Source: CAZMLC01 sp964567125
GTDB lineage: Bacteria > Verrucomicrobiota > Kiritimatiellia > RFP12 > UBA1067
NCBI GenBank assembly: GCA_964567125.1
Contig: CAZMLC010000030.1
Span: forward strand, 1 to 29,349
Direction of reading: 5' to 3'
Length of the DNA: 29,349 nt
Under the pieces are notes generated by a model. It was not told the origin of the DNA. It saw only the letters and a list, made by a program, of their open reading frames with translations, and made no database searches. Numbering within the stretch: position 1 is the stretch's first letter; every line of letters begins with the position of its first letter. The position numbers and the translations under genes were made by a program. Positions 1-9,694 of the stretch are shown piece by piece.

Positions 1-78
1 GCGTTGTATGCGAACATCTTATCCGCCTTTACAAGGCCCTAGGCGGCGGTGTTTGAACGCGATACATGCGCGACGCGT

Positions 79-2172
79 TCAAGCCGGAGGTGCAAGCGGT
101 TTGCGCGGGTTATACAGAAGCCGATCAATCGCAGCAAGCACATGTTCAGTGGAATACGGCTTTTCGATAAAGGCGTAGTTATGCTGAATTGCCCGTTCAC
201 GCAGCAGGCTCTGCGCAGCGCCACTGCACAAAAGCACAGGCAGGTGCGGCTGTAGGCGACGCACGCGATCGGCCAACTCAATGCCATTGCCGCCATTGAG
301 TAAAATATCAGCAAAGAGCAGACAGATCTCGGACTGATGCGCGACAAAACAGGCATACCCCTCTTCCTCCGAGGATGCGCTTAGTACACGATATCCAGCC
401 GCCTGCAAAGCCCGCGTATTCACATGCCGCACAACATCCTCATCGTCAACGACCAATATCGTCGCTCCGGAACCGCACGGTTTCTGTGCAATGTCCTCAG
501 ACGTGCGAATCTGCTGCACATCCTGATGGTTGTGATACGCAGGAAAATAGATCGAGAACGTAGTCCCCGTATTCACGACCGAATCCACCTCAATCCATCC
601 GTTGTGTTGTTTCACGATACCGTAAACAACGGACAACCCAAGCCCTGTTCCCTTACCGACATCCTTCGTCGTAAAGAAGGGTTCAAAGATCAGAGGCAGA
701 TGTTCCTCCCGAATACCAACCCCTGAATCGGAAATCGAGAGGCACACGTAGTCGCCGGACGCGGTCAGGCAATGCGCGGGACAGTCTTCCGGCGTACGGC
801 GCACATTGCGCGTCACAATGACGACCGCAGCGGATTTCCGTTCGAGCGCCATTGCATCGCGCGCGTTGATGACCACATTCATGATGACCTGTTCAATTTG
901 TGCCGGATCCGCCCAGACAAGATTCAGATCGGAATCTAATTGCAGCGTGAGCGCAATGCCATCCCCGGTCATGCAGGTCAGCATTTTCCGCATCGAACGA
1001 ATCTGCGTGTTCAGGTTAACGGCCATCATTTGAATCAGCTGCCGACTGCCAAACGCGAGCAGCTGTTTGGTTAAATCACGCGCACGTTCTGCGGCGCGCT
1101 GAATCTCAAGAATATTTTCATGCGTCACAAAATCCTTGTTCCGCACATCCATTTCGATCAACTCTGAAAAACCAAGGATGCCCTGCAGCATATTGTTAAA
1201 ATCATGCGCAATGCCGCCGGCAAGTCGTCCGACCGACTCCATTTTCTGCGCATCCTGCACTTGCTTTTCCAACTCTTTTTCGTGCAAGACATCCCGAATC
1301 GTCACCACGTAATAGCGGATCTGCTGTGCCTCGGCAATCGACGAGATCAAGATCTTGACAGCAAAGCGCATCCCGTCCTCACGCGACCCGGATATCTCCT
1401 GCTGCCAACAGGCGTTGCTTTTCACAACGGTCATCGCGTCCGCAAATTGCTGCGGCGAAAGCAGACACCCTGGATACTGCGCCGCATTCTTGCCAATGAC
1501 CAGCGCGGAATGCGTACCGGTGATCCTGTAAAAGGCCGGATTGCAATACTCCACGCGACACACATCGTTGAGGATCTGGATCCCGTCAGCCGAATGCTCG
1601 ACGATCTGGACGACGCGCTTCATTTCGTGGCGCACATGGATATCGTTGGTGACATCCTGATAAATAGCGAGTATATAACAGGATATGGACTGATGATCAA
1701 AAATCGGCGACGCCATCGTATCCACATAAATCAATGACCCGTTTTTCTGGATCTCCTGATAAACTTTCCGCCACGTTTGCCCCGCCGCAATCGCGACGCA
1801 CATTTCGTGCACCATCGCATCGGACTGCGCAGAGCCAATACCTGTCCGGCCGACCAGTTCTTTGCACGTAAAACCCGTCATCGCCTCATACGCTGGATTC
1901 GCATAAACAATACGTCCCTCCCGATCGCGAATGGTCACCCCCGCCATCATCTGTGCAACTGTAGCGATCATCTGCGACCAGGCCACACGATCACTCTGCT
2001 CTTTGAAACGGTCATGCGTCGCTTGATCCATACACATGCGCAACACACTGTCGGGTTGCGTTTCTTTCTCTCCGCGCTCCGGCGCACGTGACCACCGCAC
2101 GCTCCAACGTGAAAAAACATGTCGCACCTGCATGCATAACTCTGTCGCCACATTCATGACCTGTAATTTCAT
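79..2172 (-). CDS. Cytoplasmic PAS-PAS hybrid histidine kinase with C-terminal receiver
   Basis: A hybrid two-component sensor kinase with no membrane segment, so it probably senses inside the cell. Residue numbers here count from an upstream ATG at 2193 (704 aa). Two PAS domains lie at about 75-185 and 195-305. The HisKA H-box reads GGIAHDFNNMLQG with phospho-accepting His330. The ATPase core has the N-box NVVINARDAM, G1 SDSGVGI and the FEPFFTTK...GTGLGL lid. The receiver (578-695) has VVDDED, Asp629 as phospho-acceptor and Lys678. I prefer the ATG at 2172 (697 aa): it overlaps the preceding stop as ATGA and has GAGGA 8 nt upstream. The kinase core closely resembles that of the upstream gene, suggesting duplication. 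With no separate output domain or partner regulator nearby, the receiver probably passes phosphate on to a phosphotransfer protein encoded elsewhere; that is inference. Confidence 0.93.
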   Translation of the reverse strand: MKLQVMNVATELCMQVRHVFSRWSVRWSRAPERGEKETQPDSVLRMCMDQATHDRFKEQSDRVAWSQMIATVAQMMAGVTIRDREGRIVYANPAYEAMTGFTCKELVGRTGIGSAQSDAMVHEMCVAIAAGQTWRKVYQEIQKNGSLIYVDTMASPIFDHQSISCYILAIYQDVTNDIHVRHEMKRVVQIVEHSADGIQILNDVCRVEYCNPAFYRITGTHSALVIGKNAAQYPGCLLSPQQFADAMTVVKSNACWQQEISGSREDGMRFAVKILISSIAEAQQIRYYVVTIRDVLHEKELEKQVQDAQKMESVGRLAGGIAHDFNNMLQGILGFSELIEMDVRNKDFVTHENILEIQRAAERARDLTKQLLAFGSRQLIQMMAVNLNTQIRSMRKMLTCMTGDGIALTLQLDSDLNLVWADPAQIEQVIMNVVINARDAMALERKSAAVVIVTRNVRRTPEDCPAHCLTASGDYVCLSISDSGVGIREEHLPLIFEPFFTTKDVGKGTGLGLSVVYGIVKQHNGWIEVDSVVNTGTTFSIYFPAYHNHQDVQQIRTSEDIAQKPCGSGATILVVDDEDVVRHVNTRALQAAGYRVLSASSEEEGYACFVAHQSEICLLFADILLNGGNGIELADRVRRLQPHLPVLLCSGAAQSLLRERAIQHNYAFIEKPYSTEHVLAAIDRLLYNPRKPLAPPA

Positions 2173-2185
2173 GCGCACGATCCTC
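2169..2185 (-). promoter_or_regulatory. Coupled stop/start and ribosome binding site between the two kinases
   Basis: On the minus strand GAGGA (2185-2181) sits 8 nt before an ATG at 2172-2170, whose last two bases plus the next A form the TGA stop (2171-2169) of the upstream kinase. This ATGA arrangement is typical of translational coupling. It favours 2172 over the ATG at 2193, which has only AAGG directly against it. Confidence 0.6.
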
Positions 2186-5100
2186 GTCCGCATCCTTCGG
2201 AAGTCCCTACAGCCTGTTTGATTTCAGACAACATCTGTTGCAAGGTGTATGGCTTGGACAGAAAACGGTAGCCGTCCTGGACCAGGCTGCGGCCCTTGAA
2301 CACCTCACGCGCGTACCCACTGCACAAAACCACGGGCAAATTAGGATTTTCCCGCCGGATAGCGTCGGCTAATTCAACGCCATTTCCATCCGGAAGGATC
2401 ACATCGCTGAAAAGCACGTCAATCGTCTCAGCATGCGCGCGATACATATCGCGCGCATGCGCATGTGTTTCGGCAACCAGAACACGATACCCTGCAGCAA
2501 TCAGGTTCTTGGATGCCAGCTTGCGAATCACCTCTTCGTCCTCAACCACAAGAATCACATGCCCGTCATCTTTCACCGGCTCCCCTTCTGCCGCCTTGTG
2601 TGCAATCGCCGCGCTGGATGCGTCGACAGATGCAGACGCCGTCTCCACGTTGATCAGCGGCAAATAGATCCGGAACGTTGTTCCTGTTCCGACCGTACTC
2701 TCCACATCCAGCCAGCCCCCATGCGACTTGATAATTCCATAGGCTACCGCGAGGCCAAGGCCGGTGCCCTTGTCCTTCGGCTTGGTGGTGAAGAACGGAT
2801 CAAATATCTTGGAGAGGAGCGCAGCCGGAATCCCCGATCCGTTATCGGCAATGGCAATACACGCAAACTGACCAGATGTTCCTTCAAGCGGCAATCGATG
2901 ATCCTGCGCCGACAACGCAACGACGGTCTGGGCGACCTCGATGCGCAGACGGCGATCACCCTGTTTCGCATCGTGCGCATTGACCGCCAAATTGATAATG
3001 ACTTGCTCGATCTGGCTGGGATCCGCCATCACATACGTGGGCGATGAGGACTTGGTCACAATCAGTTCAACATCTTTTCCCAGCACGCTGGAAAGTAGGG
3101 ACTCCAACGTCGACAGGAAGGTCGACAGCAACACGGGAACCGGCGCGTAAACCTGTTTGCGACTGAACGTCAGCAGTTGCCGCGTCAGCGCCCGCGCCCG
3201 CGCCGTTGTCTGTTCAATACCGTTCACTGTCTGCAGCAAGTGCGGATGTTCCGCAACATCCTCTTTGAGCAATTCCGTAAAGCCAAGAATCCCCTGCAGC
3301 ATGTTGTTAAAATCATGTGCAATGACACTGGATAAACGGCCAATCGACTCCATTTTCTGGGCATGCTGGACCTGCATTTCCAATTCGATCAGTTGCGTGG
3401 CATCGCGTTGCTGAACAACATAATACGTCAGGACGTTCGCACACGAATAGATGGGCGATAGATTCACATCAACCATCACGGAGGTGCCGTCTTTACGACA
3501 ATTTTCCAGCCGCCCGCACCATGATTCGCGCGTCACCATATGCTGCTGGATCGTAGCGTTGAATGTGCGGGCGATCTCGCTGTGCGCAACCTCTTCCAGC
3601 GTATGCACGAAAAGTTCATCTTTCGCATAGCCGAACATGGCGATGTAGTGATTGTTGACATAGATGATTTCCCCATCGACCGTCACGATCATGATCGCAT
3701 CCGTCGATTGTTCGATCACCTGCGCCAGACGGCTGATCTCATTCTGCGCTTCGCGTTCCTGCGTCACATCCCAGGAATTGACTGCAATATACGCCAGCGT
3801 CCCCTCTTTGTCTTTGATCGTATATAAGAAATCTTCGCGCACAAATGTACGCGTATCTTTGCGCACAGCCATGGACTGCCCGTACCAGACACCCTTGTTG
3901 TCGAGCGCCGTTTTGATTTCACCGTACCGTGCATCATCGGCGTAGGTATCGGCCAGCCGGCGTCCAAGCAGCTCTTCCTTTGAAAAGCCCATTAAATCCG
4001 TATACGTATTGTTTAGATAAACAATGAGTCCCTTGCTGTCCGCAAGCACGATGGGGATTGACGACTGTTCGACGATATGCGAAAGCCGCAAGGACTCCTC
4101 TTTCGCCATGTATTCAGCCGTGATGTCGCGCCGGATAATAATGTAGTGCGAAATTTTATCATCTTGGTTGCGCACGGCCTGAACTTCAACAACCTCCCGG
4201 AAAACATGCCCCGCGCAATTGCAGTTGAGCATTTCACGGCGCCAGACCTGTCCATGGGGCAATTCGTTCAATTCATGTCGCATCGCCGACAACTCTTTGA
4301 TTGGCAAGTAGCTGTTGAAAAATTTCCAGTCGCGATGCCCGACAACCTCAGCGTACGAATACCCGGTCATCGCCTCGTACGCTGAATTGATGTAGTGAAC
4401 AACATACGCCCCGTTGGCGATGATAATCGCATCTTTCGAGAGCTCTACCACTTCAGAAAGCCGCTGCGCGCGCTCCTGTAAACGCCGTTCCTCGGACACA
4501 TCCCAAAAACTCGCCAGATAATTGACCACAACGCCGTCAGCATCTTTCACACGCGCAATATGCACATGAATCGTTGAGGCAACCTCGGCATCCCATGCGC
4601 GCGTATAATAATCCGAAACCTGATCGCTGTATTGTAACTTGAGCAACGCAAGTTGCGCACTTGAAACAAAACGCTCCCCCAGCGGTAAACACCCATAATC
4701 GCGCGCTAGACAATCCTCCGCAGAAACCCCGTTTATGGCGCAAAAGGCGGGATTGACAAAGATCACTTTTCCCGCAGCATCCATAATCAAAAATGCGGTT
4801 GTCGTCTGCTCAATAATCGAGGCCAGGCGAACGGCCTCCTCGCGCGCCTGCCGCTCTTCATGCAAAAGCCGTTCGCGTTCTTCCTGATAACGCAGTTGCT
4901 CCGTGATGTCCGATTTGATCTCCACGTAATTGACGACACTCCCTTCATGATTATAGACGGGGTAAAGCGTCGTCTGCGTCGTAAACAGCGTGCCGTCCTT
5001 GCGCTGATTCTGGACCTGCCCTTTCCACGGTTCATGCTTGGCGATGCTGGCCATGATCGCACGATGGGTACTCACGATCTGTTCGGTCAGTGACGATGTC

Positions 5101-8100
5101 TGATAAAATTCCTGCGCCGTCTTGCCAACGACTTCGTCGCGCTGAATGCCGAACATGGCTAAGAAAGCATCGTTCGCATACACCATGACGTTGTTGGTGT
5201 TGCGTACAGCGACAGCATCATTCGACTGTTTGAGTGCATCGTGCAGCAGGCGGAGCTGCTGCTTAGCCTCCAATTCCGCGGTAATATTGCGTTTAACCTC
5301 AACGATGTTCATCAAGGCGCCCGTTTCATCGTAGACCGGATAAACAATGGTTTGCACCGTAAAGATGACACCATCCTTGCGACGGAACACGACTTCACCA
5401 TGCCAGCTGTCGCGATTGGCAATCGTATCCATGATCGCTTGATGGGCCGCCAGATTATCATCCGAAACGTAGGAACATTTGAAGATGTCGAGCGCCGATC
5501 TCCCGCGGACCTCTTCCTGCGTAAATCCATACAGTTCGAGAAACGCGTCATTCGCATAGACCAGCCGCAAGTGCGCATCATAAATCACAACCGAATCGCG
5601 CGATTGCAACACCACTTGCGCTAAACAGTGATTCTGCTCCCGCAGTTTTGCCTCCTGCGTAATATCGCGAATCGAAATCACACTGTTGACAATCGCACCA
5701 CGCTTATCAAAGATCGGTGAAACAAACAGCTCAATGCTGCGCGCATTGCCCTGCGCGTCCGAACCGTGCGTCGTTCCACGCCAGACACGGCCCTGCGTGA
5801 GACAATCCGACAGGACGGTCTCCGGCAGCGTTACGTGTACCGCATGCATGACATCAGCGAACAATGCTGCGGTATCAGGGTAAATCGTCTGCACATGAAA
5901 GAGCGTATAGAAAGCCTCATTGGCAAAAACTACGCGCCGCTGAGCATTGACGATCAAAATCGCATCGATCGACTGCTTGAGCGATTCCTGTAACACGAGG
6001 ATCTCGGCCTCATGCGCCACGATATCGGTCACATCCTGATTGGCCAGAACATAGCTGATGATCTTTTTCGCATCGTCCAAAATAGGGAATAACGACGTTG
6101 TCGTTACAAGGCTCCCCTCCGCTGCGTGCCGACGACGAATCGTACCGTTCCAGACTTCGCCACGCTTACGCAGGCGCTCAATATCGTCCACGGAAATATC
6201 CATATCCTGAGACATGGCGGCGTCACCGTAAAAATCGCTGAGTGGCCGGCCCAGCACATCGTCCTGGACACGTCCCAGCATTGTGAAAAACTGTTGATTC
6301 GCATAATCAATCCGTCCGTCGCAATCCGCAATCGCGATTCCGACTGAAGACTGTTCCACCACCTGCGCAAGCCGTTGCCGCTGCAACTGCTTGCGCAGCG
6401 CTTCGGTGATGTCGCGACGATTGGAGACAAAGTAATCGAGCTTCCCATCCCGGTCCATAATCGGTGACGCCGTGGTCGCCAGCACGTAGGGGGTTCCATC
6501 TTTACGCCGGTTATATAAATTGCCCGACCATTGAAGGCCGCGCGCCATCGCCGCCATAAAGGTGGTCACCGCCTCCTGGTTGCACCCATCATCGTTGTAA
6601 AACAGATCAATGCGCTTGCCCAGCATTTCCTCACGCGTATACCCGCAAATCGTTTCACACGCGCGATTCACATAGAGAACGATCCCCTTCGCTGACGCGA
6701 TAACNNNNNNNNNNNNNNNNNNNNNNNNNNNNNNNNNNNNNNNNNNNNNNNNNNNNNNNNNNNNNNNNNNNNNNNNNNNNNNNNNNNNNNNNNNNNNNNN
6801 NNNNTCGTTTCACACGCGCGATTCACATAGAGAACGATCCCCTTCGCTGACGCGATAACGATGCCGTCGGCGGCATAATCCATGGCTTTGGCCAGTTGCT
6901 CTAAATCGAGCCGCACGCGCCGCACGTGTGTTACATCTTCCACTGAGGCGCGGATCCCCAAAAACTGATGATCCTCGTTGTAGACAGGCCCCCACGATGC
7001 CGAGGCCCAGAACAGCGTTCCGTTTTTGTGACGACAGCAAAATTCGACACCCCGCCTGATTTCACCGCGCAAGGCACCTTTCACGTGCTCTGAAAACCGT
7101 GTCGTTGTAATTTGCGCACTGACTAACTTCCAAAAATCAGGCGTTGCCAGAAATTCGTCAACCGTATACCCCGTCAACGCATAACAGACCTTATTGGTCC
7201 AAATTAACCGACCGGTCGGCGAGAGCCAGAGCTCCCAATTAACGGTATAGTCCGCAATGGTCTTAAACTGCTCTTCGCGCGTCCGTAAAACAACCGTACG
7301 GTCAGCGATCACCTGTTCTAAATTATCGCGCTCGCAAATCAAGGTGCGCTCGAACTGAACCAGCTGATCAATCTTGCTTTGCACGCCTGTCGTCGTGGCA
7401 TCGATCATCGCGGACAGTGTACCGATTTCATCGGTGCGTTCAAGGTTAATCCGTGCGCTTAAGTCGCCGCGATGAAAACGTTCAACCGCCCGGTATATTT
7501 GATGCAAAGGTTCTGTAATTGAACGCGCGAGCAGAATGGAGATCACCGCTAAAATGAGAAGCACCACCGGCAAAAGCGCCAAGCCCGTCAACAGTGCATG
7601 CTGCCGCTCTTGCTCGATCTGCGCAAGCGGGCGGTTGACCACAACGCCCCAGTTTAAATTCGGCACGCGTTCAGCAGCCGCCAAAACGGGTTTCCCCCAA
7701 TAATCAAACCCTTTGCGCACCACAGGTGCAAAAGCGTCCCCTCCTGCCATGTCGGGTGACAATGTACGCTGCAATCCAGCCGTCCAATGTTGGGGATTGA
7801 TGCTCCGATATTCAGGATCAAAGATCACCAGTTCATCACCCGGCTCCGAAAGACCGGTGCGTCCGTTAAACAAACTGGAGAGAAACGGCGAGTCAATCTC
7901 AAGAACCATGACTCCCGTAACACGATTGGACGCACTGTGCGCATCGTCCATGCAAAACGGCATAGCTAACGCAAACATGAATTCCTGTTCGCCGTACAGG
8001 GCGGGAATCACAGAGGCGCAGAATTTTCCACTTTCGCATGTGCGACGGAAAATCCCAGAAGACGAACAATCCTGTCCCCGTTGCAGCATCTCGTGCGGCA

Positions 8101-8482
8101 GGGACGAATATTCGACATGCCCTTGCGCGTCGAGAAGGATGATGGAACGCGTATCCGTATGCGTCTTGACATAGCGTTCCAAATAGGCGCGATAGCGATC
8201 ATCCGCAGCGGATGCGGCATCTAACTCCGCAATGCCCTCTGATAGATACGCTAAATCGTTGTGTTTTTCATCGGTCCAGTTGCGCAGCCGATCAACGCAG
8301 ACATTACGGATCGCCTCCAGCTTTACAGAGGTCGAACGGATGACAAGCCGTGCGTAGGCTTGATAGAGTGCCGTGCCCAGCACCATGACGGAACAAAAGG
8401 ACAACAAAAACAAGAATAAAGCGATGCGAGCGGACAAGGAACGAAATATATGCTGAACTAGACGTTGTACGAAATCTCTCAT
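2169..8482 (-). CDS. Giant membrane-bound sensor hybrid kinase, ten PAS domains (split by assembly gap)
   Basis: The gene reads as two pieces because of 100 N at 6705-6804. Merging the identical 55-nt flanks restores one frame: the junction reads ...VLYVNRACET then ICGYTREEM. Length is about 2052 aa from the ATG at 8482; a TTG six codons upstream is possible. Order, approximate residues: membrane segment 20-40; periplasmic dCache-like sensor 41-290; membrane segment 295-319; HAMP 320-375; ten PAS/PAC units about 400-1650; HisKA with SSVIAHDFNNMLQG (phospho-His about 1671); ATPase core with ADNGSGI, FDPFFTTK and GTGLGL; receiver with VVEDEE, Asp about 1975 (LFSDVILPDGNG) and a Lys-Pro pair. 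Many PAS units share an EQS-type entry and YxN-AF core, suggesting expansion by internal duplication. Signals are unknown. The next kinase gene is translationally coupled to it. Confidence 0.88.
6650..6704. repeat. 55-nt direct repeat, left copy at contig end
   Basis: Identical to 6805-6859. It begins TCGTTTCACACGCGCG and ends GACGCGATAAC directly at the N run. It encodes the start of a PAS core (VIASAKGIVLYVNRACE) on the minus strand. Most likely an assembly overlap, not a biological repeat. Confidence 0.95.
6705..6804. other. Assembly gap of 100 N inside the giant kinase gene
   Basis: Exactly 100 N, the conventional placeholder for a gap of unknown size. The bases on either side are identical for 55 nt, so the two contig ends probably overlap and the true gap may be zero. 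Removing the N run and one flank copy removes 155 nt and brings the two frames into register. Confidence 0.95.
6805..6859. repeat. 55-nt direct repeat, right copy at contig end
   Basis: Identical to 6650-6704 and begins immediately after the N run. 55 is a commonly used assembler k-mer length, which fits two contigs sharing a terminal k-mer that were scaffolded without being merged. Confidence 0.95.
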
Positions 8483-8514
8483 AGCGACCCGTATCTGCAA
8501 ATACCATTTTTTTT

Positions 8515-8543
8515 AGTATATCACGTAGTGACCAATGAGACCA
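8515..8543 (-). promoter_or_regulatory. Possible promoter of the giant kinase gene
   Basis: On the minus strand TATACT (8520-8515) matches a -10 element at 5 of 6 positions, about 32 nt before the ATG at 8482. The hexamer 17 nt upstream, TGGTCT, is a poor -35. The gene needs its own promoter because a strong terminator lies just upstream. Confidence 0.3.
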
Positions 8544-8564
8544 GCGAGCATTTCAGGGAATCGC

Positions 8565-8610
8565 AAAAAAAAAGAAAAAAAAGAGAACTGGCCAAAACCA
8601 GTTCTCTTTT
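8565..8610 (-). terminator. Intrinsic terminator after rplL
   Basis: On the minus strand there is a perfect 13-bp stem (8610-8598 with 8591-8579) and a 6-nt loop TTTTGG, followed by a long T-rich tract (8578-8565) interrupted by one C. It starts about 20 nt after the rplL stop. It is a textbook rho-independent terminator and closes the ribosomal cluster before the kinase genes. Confidence 0.92.
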
Positions 8611-8631
8611 GTAAGCACATGCAAAGTCAAA

Positions 8632-9003
8632 TTACTTAACTTCGACCTTTGCACCAGCCTTCTCAAGGGTCTCCTTGATCTTGGCTGCTTCGTCCTTGGA
8701 GACGGCCTGCTTGACAGCCTTAGGCGCGCCTTCGACGAGGTCCTTTGCATCCTTCAGGCCGAGGCCGGTGATGGTGCGGACTTCCTTGATCACGCCGATC
8801 TTGTTTGCGCCGGCGTCAGCGAGGATCACATCGAATTCGGTCTTCTCTTCGACCGGAGCCGCTGCCGCTGCCGGAGCTGCTGCTGCCGCCGCGACCGGTG
8901 CTGCTGCCGTTACGCCCCACTTCTCTTCAAGGGCCTTGACGAGCTTGGAGATCTCGAGAACCGAGAGGTTGCTCAGAAAATCAATCACTTCTTCATTTGT
9001 CAT
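8632..9003 (-). CDS. rplL: Ribosomal protein bL12 (L7/L12)
   Basis: Stalk protein of the 50S subunit that recruits and stimulates translational GTPases; it forms dimers bound to L10. The 123-aa length is typical. An N-terminal dimerisation helix region (1-30) is followed by an Ala/Pro-rich hinge (33-52) and the conserved C-terminal domain from EKTEFDVIL onward, including IKEVRTITGLGLKDAKDLVE. The ribosome binding site AAGGA lies 8 nt before the ATG. It is the last gene of the cluster, with an intrinsic terminator directly after it. In most bacteria rpoB follows here, but not in this window. Confidence 0.98.
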   Translation of the reverse strand: MTNEEVIDFLSNLSVLEISKLVKALEEKWGVTAAAPVAAAAAAPAAAAAPVEEKTEFDVILADAGANKIGVIKEVRTITGLGLKDAKDLVEGAPKAVKQAVSKDEAAKIKETLEKAGAKVEVK

Positions 9004-9028
9004 TTTTTTGTTCCTTTTTGTTGTGCAA

Positions 9029-9055
9029 CCGCCACTGATCTTTTCACAGTGGCGG
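9029..9055 (-). promoter_or_regulatory. Hairpin in the rplJ-rplL gap
   Basis: A perfect 9-bp inverted repeat (CCGCCACTG / CAGTGGCGG) with a 9-nt loop sits about 25 nt upstream of the rplL start within a 151-nt gap. No T-run follows on the minus strand, so it is not a normal terminator. It could be an RNA processing or stability element, or help set the L12:L10 ratio; its role is inferred. Confidence 0.5.
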
Positions 9056-9154
9056 GGTCGCCGCAGACATCATTCCTCATTAAGGAACCGTGCTCAGGCA
9101 CAGAGGCGAAGACACTCGTCAAACGCCCATGTCACGCGGCTTTTACGACACTGC

Positions 9155-9679
9155 TTATGCCGCAGATCCGTTCTTCTTGTCTTCGTATGCCTTGAGGGCG
9201 TACAACACGTTGAGCAACGGCGCGTTGAGTACGCGCACAAAACTCGTCGGGACAGCCAGGAGTGTACCCAGCAACATACCCCGCATTGCATCCTTCGAAG
9301 GAAGCTTGGACAGTGCGTCGACATCGGCCGCTGAAAGTGCCGCCTTTTCCAAGCTTGCACCCTTCACAGTAGCCTTTTCATTCTTCTTCACGAATTCGGT
9401 CAACGTCTTGGCGATTTCAGCCACGTCACCCTGTCCCGTGATGATTGCCGTAGGACCGGAGAGCATCGCTGAAATATCAGCCCAGCCCATATCCTTGGCA
9501 ATCTTACCCAGATAGGTGTTCTTGACGATCATCAGCCGTGCGCTGTTCTTCGTCAGTGCCTGACGGAGATCAGTCAACTGCGTCACTTTAAGGCCGCCGT
9601 AGTTCAGTACGAAACAGAACTCCGAGGCTTTAACGCGCTCAATGACCTCGTTTAAAATGGATGTTTTTTCAGTTCTCAT
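9155..9679 (-). CDS. rplJ: Ribosomal protein uL10
   Basis: Stalk base protein that anchors L7/L12 dimers to 23S rRNA. The 174-aa length is standard. The N-terminal rRNA-binding domain includes FCFVLNYGGLKVTQLTDLR and RLMIVKNTYLGKIA, then a Gly-Pro-Thr turn (LSGPTAI). The C-terminal helix (LLNVLYALKAYEDKK) is where L12 dimers dock. A strong AGGAGA site precedes the ATG, only 15 nt after the rplA stop. That leaves no room for the long L10-binding leader known from enterobacteria, so autoregulation of that type is unlikely here. Confidence 0.97.
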   Translation of the reverse strand: MRTEKTSILNEVIERVKASEFCFVLNYGGLKVTQLTDLRQALTKNSARLMIVKNTYLGKIAKDMGWADISAMLSGPTAIITGQGDVAEIAKTLTEFVKKNEKATVKGASLEKAALSAADVDALSKLPSKDAMRGMLLGTLLAVPTSFVRVLNAPLLNVLYALKAYEDKKNGSAA

Positions 9680-9694
9680 GGGTCAAATCTCCTG

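Noticed and set aside
1..78. Gene or terminator downstream of the second kinase
   Set aside because: Too short, and no hairpin with a T-run or coding signal was seen.
6650..6859. Biological tandem repeat or mobile-element target duplication
   Set aside because: The copies directly abut a 100-N placeholder and merging them restores the frame, so an assembly overlap is the simpler explanation.
9029..9055. Intrinsic terminator between rplJ and rplL
   Set aside because: No T-run follows on either strand, and termination here would block the essential rplL.
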